Shown piece after piece: positions 1-7,647 of a stretch of DNA of 36,562 bases. Under the pieces are notes generated by a model, which made no database searches, was not told the DNA's origin, and saw nothing but the letters and a program-made list of their open reading frames with translations. Location: the NCBI GenBank assembly GCA_905214675.1, contig CAJMMS010000015.1:1-36562 (forward strand), given 5' to 3'. Made by a program: the position numbers and the translations under genes. The stretch is from an uncultured bacterium. GTDB taxonomy: Bacteria; Bacillota; Clostridia; Lachnospirales; Lachnospiraceae. Within the stretch, counting starts at the first letter, position 1; each line of letters begins with the position of its first letter.

Positions 1-183
1 CATGTGGAGAATACCTTCGATGGCAAAATACAGCAAAAAAACAATATTTTCCAATCCTCCAAACGCTCCGGAAACGGCATAGGAATCGAATCCGTCCGCC
101 ACATTACCAACAAAAACGGCGGTGCCTGTGACTTTACCTATGAAGATGGTATTTTCTCCGCCAAAATAATGCTCCGGATATAA
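1..183 (+). CDS. C-terminal end of a GHKL-domain sensor histidine kinase (partial)
   Basis: The first 60 codons are open from base 1 to a TAA at 181-183 and read as the end of a HATPase_c_5 (GHKL) domain. The ATP-lid glycine motif GNGIGIESVRHI is visible about 20 residues before a short beta strand (ACDFTYEDGIFSAKIML), as in AgrC/VirS-type quorum or peptide-sensing kinases. The upstream sensor domain lies outside the window, so ligand and partner regulator cannot be named. No response regulator follows, so the partner gene, if any, is upstream. The stop codon lies inside a large inverted repeat. Confidence 0.75.
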   Translation, partial: HVENTFDGKIQQKNNIFQSSKRSGNGIGIESVRHITNKNGGACDFTYEDGIFSAKIMLRI

Positions 184-207
184 TCAGTAACTGATTATAC
201 CCGGAGC
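171..207. repeat. Near-perfect inverted repeat across the kinase stop codon, possible terminator
   Basis: Two 18-base arms (171-188 and 190-207) are complementary at 17 of 18 positions and are separated by one base. The left arm encodes the last codons of the GHKL kinase. No strong T-run follows (only a loose T-rich stretch at about 219-245), so this may be a weak terminator, a cruciform-prone site or a protein-binding palindrome. Confidence 0.5.
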
Positions 208-237
208 ATCCACTAAATCACTTTTCTCGTTTTACTG

Positions 238-355
238 TTATTTCTCTTCGGAATTAAACAGTTCACTTAAGACTTCAGCATCTTCCTGCAGTACCTTCAA
301 CACATATTTGTAATCTCATTTTGGATACCATTTCCTTTTCATTTTCACATGTCAT
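238..355 (-). pseudogene. Small gene remnant of unknown family
   Basis: Read on the minus strand, an ATG at 355 lies two bases after the stop of the preceding membrane-protein remnant and opens MTCENEKEMVSKMR. The frame then changes, and a peptide-like stretch beginning YKYVLKVLQEDAEVLSEL runs to a TAA at 238-240. Together they look like one short, charged, helical protein broken by a small indel near 312-318. The family is not recognised. It may have formed an operon with the membrane-protein remnant. Confidence 0.3.
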
Positions 356-357
356 GC

Positions 358-465
358 TCAACTAAAAAATCCTAAAACAAAAGTAGTGACTATCATTACA
401 ACAGGAATATAGCGCATATAATGTGGTTCTTTGACATCTTTTCCTGCCTGTGCTTTCGCCCTTAG
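358..465 (-). pseudogene. C-terminal remnant of an integral membrane protein
   Basis: The last about 33 codons before the TGA at 358-360 end in a hydrophobic helix (YIPVVMIVTTFVLGFF) preceded by a basic stretch (KAQAGKDVKEP). This looks like the last transmembrane segment of a transporter. It is joined out of frame to the start of a MATE gene near 460-470, so a deletion removed everything between. The parent family cannot be identified from this tail. Confidence 0.4.
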
Positions 466-595
466 CGACATCCGATGCATTGAACAGTTGCTCCAGGATC
501 CCGGTCGCTGCGACAGGCAGAGCATACATAGGCAGCTTGTTCCAGATCGATCCATGCAAAATATCCATTTTTTCTTTTTTCTTTGTAAGAGTCAT
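462..595 (-). pseudogene. N-terminal remnant of a MATE family efflux transporter
   Basis: The ATG at 595 has a GAGG ribosome site about 6 bases upstream. The first about 45 codons (KKKEKMDILHGSIWNKL, then YALPVAATGILEQLFNASDVA) match the start of MATE transporters, including the paralogue at 3155-4411, which has KKEKIDMLQG and LQQLFNAAD in the same places. Homology stops after the first transmembrane helix, where the sequence runs into the tail of another membrane protein. Only about one tenth of the roughly 450-residue gene remains. Confidence 0.7.
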
Positions 596-735
596 AAAGC
601 ACCTCACTTTTGTATCCTATAACGACTTCCAGGTTCACATCTGTCCTTTTACCCCCGATATTATTATATGCATTCTAAAAAATATATCCAATACCTATTA
701 TCTATGATAAAATATAATCAAAAGGAATAATAAGT
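596..735. promoter_or_regulatory. Divergent promoter region of the decayed MATE/LysR pair
   Basis: An AT-rich spacer lies between the MATE start (minus strand) and the LysR remnant (plus strand). It ends in an AAGGA ribosome-site sequence at 722-726, nine bases before the place where the LysR start codon should be. Several TATAAT-like stretches (for example around 706-717) are present, but no clear -35 partner was picked out. LysR genes are often placed divergently from the transporter they control, and the spacer seems to have survived while both genes decayed. Confidence 0.35.
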
Positions 736-857
736 ATCTGCTTTATTCCATTGGAGCCGCAGTTTCCGACCAGTCTGGCACTGGTATGGAAAAATACCGG
801 ATTTCCGGTAAAGCACCGGAAGCATTTAAGAAAACATTGAAGGAGGTTTTGAAATGA
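736..857 (+). pseudogene. C-terminal remnant of a LysR family regulator
   Basis: Codons from 736 read ICFIPLEPQFPTSLALVWK, a typical end of a LysR substrate-binding domain. One base then appears to be missing in the A-run at 790-794. In the shifted frame the sequence continues YRISGKAPEAFKKTLKEVLK to a TGA at 855-857, matching the usual last helix. The ribosome-site sequence is intact just upstream, so nearly the whole coding region between start and C-terminus is gone. The stop overlaps the ATG of the next gene (ATGA). Confidence 0.65.
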
Positions 858-2521
858 ACCATTTAAATATCCCAGTCGGTGTTTCTGACTTTGCAGAAAT
901 CCGCAAAAACAACTACTACTATATTGATAAAACCGGCCTGATCTCCCGTCTGCTGCGTGCCAGTGCGAAGGTAACTCTGATCACACGCCCACGCCGTTTT
1001 GGAAAGACGCTCGGAATGAATATGTTATCAGACTTTTTTGATATTCGCAAGGAAAGTAAAGATTTATTTGCCGGACTTGAAATTTCCAAAGATGAGGCTC
1101 TTTGTCAGAAATGGATGAATCAGTACCCTACACTTTTTCTTTCTTTTAAAAAGGTAGACGGTCTGGATTTTACTACTTCTTATGGTATGCTGTGCTCTGT
1201 GATTGCTGAACTCTGTGTCAATTATTCCCATCTGCTTGAACACCCGCAGATTTCTTCTTATGATAAAGAAATTCTCCGTCACGTTATGCAGTTACAGGCA
1301 AATCCAATCGAAATACGCAACAGTCTCCAGTCTTTGATCCGCTCCATGCAGATTTATTATCAAAAACCTGTCATTGTCCTGATCGATGAATACGATGTTC
1401 CGGTTGCCAAGGCAACTGCCAACGGCTACTATCCGCAGATGCTCGATGTCATGAAAGGTCTTCTGCAGCCTTTAAAAGACAATCCCTCTCTTTGCTTTGC
1501 TGTGATCACCGGATGTCTGAAAATTGCCAAAGAAAGTATCTTTACCGGTACAAATAATTTTGTTTCCGATACGATCCGCGACTTTGGCTTTAATGAATAT
1601 TTTGGCTTTACACAAAGTGAAGTAGATCAGCTTCTTGACATTGCCCATGCAAAGGAACATTCCGAACAGATCAAACACTGGTATGACGGATATCACTTTG
1701 GAGATTTTGATATCTACTGCCCATGGGATGTTATGAATTATCTGCGTGACTTATCTTTCAACCCAGATGCCCGACCTGCAAGTTACTGGAGAAATACCAG
1801 TGACAATGCGATCATCCGCTCTTTTATCGATTATTCCGGAAGCAGCATCACAAAAAAACTGGAACAGCTTCTTTCCGGTGGTTTTGTTATCCAGAAGATC
1901 GATGAAAATCTGACTTACGATTATCTTCATTCTTCCGAGGATAACCTGTGGAGCATTCTTTATCTGACCGGATATCTGACTACTGTGCGTAAATCTGATC
2001 TGGATACAGCCTTGCCGGACGGCATGTCCGCCCTTATAATCCCTAACGCTGAAATCCGGGAAATTTTTGAGACAACCGTTATCAAATGGTTTGATGACAA
2101 TGCAAAAATCTGGAACCGTAAAGAATTATTTGATGCTGTCTGGCGGGCAGATAATAACCTTCTTACACAGGAAATGAGCAAACTTCTGCGGAAGACCATC
2201 AGCTATCACGATTATCGTGAAGACTTCTATCACGCCTTCCTTGCCGGTATTTTCGCCGGTGCCGGATATATGGTGGAATCAAACAAAGAACATGGAGAAG
2301 GCCGCAGTGATGTGATCGTATATGATCCGTTAAACAGCCGGGTTGCCATTTTCGAAGCAAAATATGCAAAATCTCTTGCCGATATGCAAAAAAGCTGTGA
2401 GACAGCTCTGCAGCAAATGGATGACCGGATGTATGCAAAAGAATTTGAAGATGATTATGATCACATTTTTTGTTACGGAATCTCTTTTTTCAAAAAACGC
2501 TGTCTCGTCCGAAAAAAGTAA
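854..2521 (+). CDS. AAA-ATPase-like protein with C-terminal PD-(D/E)XK nuclease domain
   Basis: 555 residues, with AGGAGG at 841-846 before the ATG. The N-terminal half is an AAA-ATPase-like domain (PF09820 type): P-loop RPRRFGKT at 45-52 and Walker B VIVLIDEYD around 173-181. The C-terminus has a PD-(D/E)XK nuclease-like core (PDDEXK_9 type): GRSD at 483-486 and FEAK at 500-503, which gives the D...ExK triad. This family is abundant and multicopy in gut anaerobes (Bacteroidetes, Lachnospiraceae). Its biological role is not settled; defence or mobile-element functions have been proposed. It appears intact and sits in a decayed region, directly after a LysR remnant whose stop overlaps its start. 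Transcription may depend on the old LysR promoter. Confidence 0.85.
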   Translation: MNHLNIPVGVSDFAEIRKNNYYYIDKTGLISRLLRASAKVTLITRPRRFGKTLGMNMLSDFFDIRKESKDLFAGLEISKDEALCQKWMNQYPTLFLSFKKVDGLDFTTSYGMLCSVIAELCVNYSHLLEHPQISSYDKEILRHVMQLQANPIEIRNSLQSLIRSMQIYYQKPVIVLIDEYDVPVAKATANGYYPQMLDVMKGLLQPLKDNPSLCFAVITGCLKIAKESIFTGTNNFVSDTIRDFGFNEYFGFTQSEVDQLLDIAHAKEHSEQIKHWYDGYHFGDFDIYCPWDVMNYLRDLSFNPDARPASYWRNTSDNAIIRSFIDYSGSSITKKLEQLLSGGFVIQKIDENLTYDYLHSSEDNLWSILYLTGYLTTVRKSDLDTALPDGMSALIIPNAEIREIFETTVIKWFDDNAKIWNRKELFDAVWRADNNLLTQEMSKLLRKTISYHDYREDFYHAFLAGIFAGAGYMVESNKEHGEGRSDVIVYDPLNSRVAIFEAKYAKSLADMQKSCETALQQMDDRMYAKEFEDDYDHIFCYGISFFKKRCLVRKK

Positions 2522-2551
2522 ATAAATTATAACCAGCAAAAGGAGGTAATT

Positions 2552-3205
2552 ATGATTTCAAACTATGAAAAACAGGTGGACATCGGCAAAGCTTATTTCC
2601 TGAAATACGATCAGGAAGCCCTCGCTGCCAAATTCCACCTGGATATGGATGCAGATGCTCTGTATCTGACTTATCTGAACACGCCCTGCAAGATTGAACG
2701 CCGGACGGGAACTGTCTTTGAAAAAACGGCGGATGGCTGGGCAGAATGTCGCTCTTACGAAACCGTCATGACGATCTATGATATGCTCTGCCACGGCACA
2801 GAAAGCAGGCTTCCAACGCTTGGCGGCAAATGGACTCCGGTCGCAAACTTTGCCGCTGCCGGTGCAAGCCCAAGTGCCGATATTTTCTCGCAAAAATATG
2901 CTAATTTTTTCTCCGGCAAAATGGATGCCGTAAAGCAGGCATGTGTTTCGATTGGCGGAACCTTAAAACCATCTCTTGCCGGTGCTGATATCACCGCTGA
3001 AATCCCGGCATTTTCTTTTTTCCCGGTTCTGTTCCAGTTCTGGGAGAGCGATAAAGAATTCCCGCCGCAGATCAAAATTCTGTGGGATGACCAGACGATG
3101 CGTTACCTGAATTTTGAGACTACCTACTATTTGCAGGGCGATCTGCTGAAACGTTTACAGGACGCTCTTCTTTCTGAGGATTCTAAAACAGCCGGCGACC
3201 ATTAA
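2552..3205 (+). CDS. DUF3786 domain protein
   Basis: 217 residues preceded by a strong AAGGAGG site at 2540-2546. The sequence resembles DUF3786 proteins of anaerobes. It has a compact alpha/beta N-terminus (residues 1-60) and a conserved core containing PVLFQFWESDKEFPPQIKIL (about 159-178), followed by a Tyr/Glu-rich end (RYLNFETTYYLQGDLL). There is no signal peptide or membrane segment, so it is probably cytosolic. The function is unknown. It follows the AAA-ATPase gene by 30 bases and may be cotranscribed. Its last 51 bases overlap tail-to-tail with the MATE gene on the other strand. Confidence 0.7.
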   Translation: MISNYEKQVDIGKAYFLKYDQEALAAKFHLDMDADALYLTYLNTPCKIERRTGTVFEKTADGWAECRSYETVMTIYDMLCHGTESRLPTLGGKWTPVANFAAAGASPSADIFSQKYANFFSGKMDAVKQACVSIGGTLKPSLAGADITAEIPAFSFFPVLFQFWESDKEFPPQIKILWDDQTMRYLNFETTYYLQGDLLKRLQDALLSEDSKTAGDH

Positions 3206-4411
3206 GATCGTGATCACCCAGGAAATCGGAAAGGCAATATAGAGTATTTTCAGTGCGTGATATTTCTGAAAAACGGTGCAGATCCAGAGGATGCGAGAGG
3301 CACAGGTCCCGATCGCCGTGGCGGCTGCCGGCATCACAGAATATCCCATGCCTCGCAGTACGCCTGCCGGGACTTCATACAGACCGCAGATCGGTTCGAA
3401 AAATAAAATGCTCATGATCCGGATGCACGCCTGTTCCGTTACCTGCCGCTCCGTGGAAAACAGCCCTGACAATTCCGTTCGAAACAGCACCGTCGGTGCG
3501 ATGAGCATCAGACTTGACAGCACCGAAAATACCAGGCACAGCCACAGGATCTGCCTGCATCTGTCGTTTTTCTGTGCCGCATGATTCTGACTGGTAAATG
3601 TTGTTGCCGTCTGTCCGAACGCCGTGATGACATAGTAGGCGAAATATTCAAAATTCATTGCGATCGTGCTCCCGGCGATTGCCGTTGCTCCGAAACCATT
3701 GACGGATGCCTGCACAAAAATATTTGCAAAACAGAACACCGCTCCCTGAACGGCGGACGGGATCCCAAGTTTTAAGATTGCAGCCAGATACTCCCGGTGT
3801 ATACGCAGTTTCCGGAAAGATACCTGAAATACACCCCTGTCTCTTTTCAGACGATAAAAAACCAGAAAAGCAGAAAGAAACGTGGACAGATCCGTGGCGA
3901 TCGCAACACCGGTCACTCCAAGCTGCAGCACGATCACAAAAAACAGATTCAAAAGGACATTCACTGCTCCGGACAGCATCAGTGCGAAAAAGGGATATCT
4001 GCTGTCTCCCCGTGCACGCAGAAGTGCTGACCCGAAATCATAAAAAAGCAGTCCCGGATAACCAAGAAAATAAATCCGCAGATAGAGTTCTGCCGCTTTT
4101 CTGATCTCATCCGGCGTCTGTATCAGCAAAAGCAGCGGTGCTGCAATGCACTGCCCGATCTGACTGGCTGCCAGAACATTTGCCCCGATGGCAAGTCCCG
4201 AAGAGAGCGTCACGATCAGGGCAATGATCTCTCCGTTTGTCCCGACGGCAGCAAGTGCATCCGCATCTCCAAAATATCCTACGATCGAAGTGTCCGCCGC
4301 ATTGAACAGCTGCTGTAGCATACTGCCAAGTGCGATCGGAAGTGTAAACAGCAGCAGATTTTTTATCAGCGGCCCCTGCAGCATATCTATTTTTTCTTTT
4401 TTCTGATCCAT
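3155..4411 (-). CDS. MATE family efflux transporter, probably with an internal deletion
   Basis: Cation-coupled multidrug exporter family (MATE/NorM/DinF), cytoplasmic membrane. The start at 4411 (MDQKKEKIDMLQG) is preferred over the in-frame ATG at 4429 because AGGAGG lies at 4422-4427, nine bases before it. Family landmarks are present: LFNAADTSIVGYFGDADALAAVG near the N-terminus, YLRIYFLGYPGLLFYDFGSALLRARGDS in the middle, and the second half with repeated helices. After GANVLAASQIGQ the sequence jumps directly to CIAAPLLLLIQTPDEI. The roughly 30-40 residues that normally form the third helix and its loop appear to be missing without a frame change. At 418 residues it is shorter than the usual about 450, so it may not function. 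It faces a broken LysR gene. Confidence 0.8.
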   Translation of the reverse strand: MDQKKEKIDMLQGPLIKNLLLFTLPIALGSMLQQLFNAADTSIVGYFGDADALAAVGTNGEIIALIVTLSSGLAIGANVLAASQIGQCIAAPLLLLIQTPDEIRKAAELYLRIYFLGYPGLLFYDFGSALLRARGDSRYPFFALMLSGAVNVLLNLFFVIVLQLGVTGVAIATDLSTFLSAFLVFYRLKRDRGVFQVSFRKLRIHREYLAAILKLGIPSAVQGAVFCFANIFVQASVNGFGATAIAGSTIAMNFEYFAYYVITAFGQTATTFTSQNHAAQKNDRCRQILWLCLVFSVLSSLMLIAPTVLFRTELSGLFSTERQVTEQACIRIMSILFFEPICGLYEVPAGVLRGMGYSVMPAAATAIGTCASRILWICTVFQKYHALKILYIAFPISWVITILMVAGCFRILRKKSVL

Positions 4412-4605
4412 CTTCCTGTTCCTCCTCATATGAAATCTGCTTTTCCTGTTATGACATCCGATGTAAAACGAATCCCGCTTCTTCTGTCATCAGGCAACAA
4501 GTTTATATCTCATCCTGCTGCTCTTGAAATATTGTAGCGGATTCTTTAAAATAGAAAAAGCGAATATTTATAATCTTATACATGAAGAAAAGGAATAGAT
4601 GCTCT

Positions 4606-5231
4606 ATGGATAACAACCTCTTAAAATATCTGGCTTTTGTGAAGGCTGTCGAAAAGGGCAGTTTTACAAAGGCTGCCGGACATCTTTTCCGAATTTCAAA
4701 AAGATTTTCCGGGAATTGAATATGAAATGCTCCTCGGTGATTATAAAGAAGTGGAAAAATGGATTCAGGAAGGGCGTGTGGACTGCGGCTTTCTAAGACT
4801 GCCGACCGATCCGTCTTTTGACACCGTTTTACTGAAAAATGATGAAATACAAAGTCGTTCTGCCGCAGGGACATCCACTGGCAGACCGGAAAAGAATCGA
4901 TATAAACGAACTGAATGACCAGCCTTTTCTTTTGCTGGAACACGGCGGCAAAACAGAATTTTCGGAATTGCTGGAACAATATCACGTTCATCCGAAGATA
5001 CGTTTCACAACCTGGGAAGATTTTGCGATCATGGCAATGGCAGAAAAAGGACTTGGCATCGGGATCCTGCCGGACATGATCCTTCGGCGTATCCCCTATA
5101 AAATAGAAATCAGGCCGCTGGAAGTCCCGTATTACCGTAAAATCTGCCTTGCAATGAAAGACCGAAAACGACTGACTCCTGCGACCCTGAAATTTCTGGA
5201 ATACCTCAGCAAAAGTTCTCTCTTTGACTGA
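4606..5231 (+). pseudogene. LysR family regulator, broken by a deletion and a frameshift
   Basis: The ATG at 4606 opens MDNNLLKYLAFVKAVEKG followed by SFTKAA, the first half of a LysR winged helix. Near 4675-4682 the frame changes and the sequence resumes in the substrate-binding domain (SEFQKDFPGIEYEMLLGDY), so about 80 codons containing the recognition helix and linker are gone. A second shift, an apparent extra A near 4845-4849, restores the frame that reads YKVVLPQGHPLADRKR and ends at 5229-5231 with a normal LysR tail. It is divergent from the MATE gene at 3155-4411, its likely former target. With no complete HTH it cannot act as a normal DNA-binding regulator. Confidence 0.8.
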
Positions 5232-5247
5232 GCTATTTCCCTGTGAA

Positions 5248-5277
5248 GGAACAGCGAATTTGTTTTTCCGCTGTCCC
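5248..5277. terminator. Weak hairpin between convergent remnants
   Basis: GGAACAGCG at 5248-5256 can pair with CGCTGTCCC at 5269-5277 across a T-rich loop. It lies between the LysR remnant and the MATE remnant, which converge. No clear T-run follows on either strand, so terminator activity is uncertain. Confidence 0.3.
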
Positions 5278-5285
5278 TAAATGCT

Positions 5286-5619
5286 TTAAGCAGTTTTACG
5301 TTTTTCTTTTTTGCTCAGATAAAGGTAAAAAGAAACATTCAGAAGAATACCTACGATCGTGGAAACCGGTGCTGCCAGACCGATCTTGGTCAGATTGGTA
5401 TCCGGCTGGATGCTCATAAAATACGCCAGAGGCAGACGAACCAGAAGTGTCTGAATCATGCCCTGTGCCATCACCCAGATGGTCTTATTATTTCCATTAA
5501 AATAACCAACCATGCTGAAAAGCACCGCTGTCACGATCGTCTCCAGTGCAAATCCTTTCAGATAATCGTAAGCATTCCGGATAACGGCTGCATCGGTTGA
5601 GAAACAGCCGGACAGCACA
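5286..5619 (-). pseudogene. C-terminal remnant of a third MATE family transporter
   Basis: About 110 codons, from a GTG at 5618 to the stop at 5286, match the last quarter of a MATE transporter. CFSTDAAVIRNAYDYLKGF is followed by SMVGYFNGNNKT and a last helix ending in a basic KKEKRK tail. There is a stop a few codons upstream in the same frame and no suitable start, so the first about 340 residues are absent. It differs in sequence from the MATE at 3155-4411. It follows a short tail that may be from a MarR regulator, as in common MarR-MATE operons. Confidence 0.7.
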
Positions 5620-5646
5620 TTTTTTATTTTGTCAAGCGTAGACTTT

Positions 5647-5684
5647 TTATTTTTTTATCTTATATTCCCGCACCTTTTCTTCGA
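5647..5684 (-). pseudogene. Possible MarR-type C-terminal tail fused to the receiver remnant
   Basis: After the receiver-domain acceptor site the reading frame ends in LEEKVREYKIKK, which does not fit a receiver domain. It resembles the charged end of small regulators such as MarR proteins, which often sit directly upstream of MATE genes in Clostridia. A MATE remnant follows at once. Only about 12 codons are available, so the family is a guess from context. Confidence 0.25.
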
Positions 5685-6684
5685 GCATCTGCACATCCAT
5701 CAGGATCATATCGTACTGACCCGGTTTTACCTCCGCAAATTTCTGTACAATTTCTCTTCCGTTTCTGCAGATCTCGCAGCTTGCACCGGCAAGTTCCAGA
5801 AGTGCTGCCAGGATCTCCACATTCAGTTCATTGTCTTCCGCACAAAGAAAATGCATGCCTTTTAAGCCGTCCCCTTCTTCCGGAACCGGCTTCTGTTCTG
5901 CTTTTCTGACCGGATGATTCTCGTTTTCCGTCTCTTTATCAATTCGAAATTCCAGAACCACCTCAAAAGTGGAACCTTCTCCTTCCGCGCTCTCCACGGA
6001 AATAATTCCGCCCATCATATCTACGATATTTTTCGTGATCGCCATGCCAAGTCCGGTTCCCTGCACCCGGTTGGTCACGGAATTTTCCTGTCTGGTAAAC
6101 GGCTCAAAATCCGCTCCAGATAATCCGCTTTCATGCCCATGCCATTATCTTCAACCGTAAAGCGGTATTTGGCACAGGAACAGGAACTGCTCTTTTCTTC
6201 TTTGATGGTAAATGTGATCGTTCCTTGCCTGCTCCAGTTTTGCATGCCCTTTCTGTTCGGTAATATCCAGAAACACCCCGAAAAAACAGGCCGGAGAGCC
6301 GTCCTCCCTTCTGGAAACGTCACCGGTCGCACGAAACCACCGCCAGCCCCGGTCTTTTGTATTTAACCGGTACTCCTGATCAAAAATCGTATTTCCGGTC
6401 ACATCATGCATCACCGGACCGATCTCCCGCATGACCCGGTCATAATCATCCGGATGCAGCAGATCTGCCCACGATTCAAACAGATCCGGGAAATCATTTT
6501 TATCCTTATATCCGAGCATCCGCCGGAAATCATTTCCCCACTCTACTCTCACAATCTGAAAATCACGGTCACAGTACATCTTCCACATTCCGGATTTGAT
6601 CAGCTTATGCAGTGCACGGTAACTGTATTCTGCAAGCAGTGCCTCTTCCTGGCTCTCTGTATATGGTTTGTTCTCTTCTTTCAT
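5647..6684 (-). pseudogene. PAS-containing hybrid histidine kinase, broken in three places
   Basis: The minus-strand start at 6684 (MKEENKPYTESQEE) leads to a PAS_3 domain: WGNDFRRMLGYKD, LLHPDDYDRV, then WRWFRATGDV and GVFLDITEQK. Near 6224-6230 the sequence jumps, out of frame, to GTITFTIKEEK in the kinase domain, so the phosphoacceptor (HisKA) helix and the N-box are lost. ATP-binding motifs follow (VEDNGMGM). A missing base in the A-run at 6106-6110 then breaks the frame, which resumes at TGLGMAITKNIVDMMGG. A receiver domain starts (MHFLCAEDNELNVEILAALL) and reaches its acceptor Asp (LMDVQM, about 5697), then stops abruptly at a foreign tail, LEEKVREYKIKK. It is not functional as a kinase. 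Confidence 0.85.
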
Positions 6685-6807
6685 GCCATCCGCTCACTCC
6701 TCAATTCTCTTAAATCACGCTGATTATAACAGCTTTCATTCATTTTCACAATGAGAGAATTTTCCGATTTATGGCAAATTTTTGTTTCATCTGATTTCAT
6801 TTTCTGT

Positions 6808-6852
6808 GCAAAAAAACAGTATATAGAGATCACTTCTCTGCATACTGTTTTC
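6808..6852 (-). terminator. Terminator after the kdpE-type gene
   Basis: Read on the minus strand, AAAACAGTAT and ATACTGTTTT pair as the outer stem, with an inner AGAGA/TCTCT pairing, followed by a run of T (complement of the A-run at 6811-6816). It lies about 90 bases downstream of the response-regulator stop, in a 250-base stretch with no convincing gene (6690-6942). Confidence 0.75.
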
Positions 6853-6942
6853 TCTTTATATACTGTGTTTTTTAGTATTTGCTTACTGCAATATTTCCGG
6901 ATCTGCTCATGAATTTCATTTTGTTCACATTTCATGGAATAA

Positions 6943-7647
6943 TCATTCTTCAAATTTCATCATGCGGTATCCTATGCCGACATGGGTCTGGATATACTGT
7001 AATGACTGAGGATTTTTTTCCAGTTTTCTTCGCAAAGTCGCCATAAATACCCGTAGCGAGGCAATGTCTCTTTCCCAGTTACCACCCCAGATATTTTCCA
7101 TGATAAACGTGTGCGTCAGAACCCTTCCCACATTCTGCGCCAGCAGACACAGCAATTTATACTCAATCGGAGTCAGATGCACTTCTTCATCACCAAGGTA
7201 CACGCATCCTGCCGCATAATCAATGCGGAGATCTCCGTTTACAAAAACTGCACTCTGATTCAGTGTATCACTTTTCATCATCTGAAGCCTGCGCCTGGTA
7301 ACACGAAGCCGCGCCAGCAATTCTTCCACCGAAAATGGCTTGGTTAAATAATCATCAGCTCCTGCATCCAGTGCCTCAATCTTATCCGTATCTTCACTTC
7401 TGGCACTGATCACGATGATCGGCATCAATGACCATGTTCTCACTCTTCGTATTACTTCGATTCCATCTATATCCGGAAGTCCAAGATCCAGCAACATGAT
7501 TTCCGGATTATAGCTTGCCGCTTCCATAATCGCCATTTCCCCATTGGCTGCCGCCAGAAAACGATAATCATGTGCCTTCAAGGTTGTTGTGATCAGATTT
7601 TTTACCGAATTATCATCCTCTACAACTAATATCAGTGGTTTATTCAT
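6943..7647 (-). CDS. kdpE: KdpE-type OmpR/PhoB family response regulator
   Basis: 234 residues counted from the ATG at 7647, which has GGGGAGG nine bases upstream. An upstream in-frame extension to 7737 lies inside the kinase gene and is not used. Receiver domain: acidic pair DD at 11-12, phosphoacceptor D54 (MLLDLGLPDIDG), K103 (LTKPF). Winged-helix DNA-binding domain: HLTPIEYKLLCLLAQNVGRV and the recognition region SLRVFMATLRRKLE. It overlaps the sensor kinase gene by 8 bases, which implies translational coupling. By family and context it probably controls potassium-transport genes in response to potassium limitation or turgor. The symbol is by homology, since no kdpFABC genes are in the window. 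Confidence 0.85.
   Translation of the reverse strand: MNKPLILVVEDDNSVKNLITTTLKAHDYRFLAAANGEMAIMEAASYNPEIMLLDLGLPDIDGIEVIRRVRTWSLMPIIVISARSEDTDKIEALDAGADDYLTKPFSVEELLARLRVTRRRLQMMKSDTLNQSAVFVNGDLRIDYAAGCVYLGDEEVHLTPIEYKLLCLLAQNVGRVLTHTFIMENIWGGNWERDIASLRVFMATLRRKLEKNPQSLQYIQTHVGIGYRMMKFEE

Noticed and set aside
6681..6953. A 90-codon minus-strand frame between the hybrid kinase and kdpE-type genes
   Set aside because: It contains a strong terminator hairpin in the middle, has no ribosome site or recognisable motifs, and is AT-rich; it is treated as non-coding.
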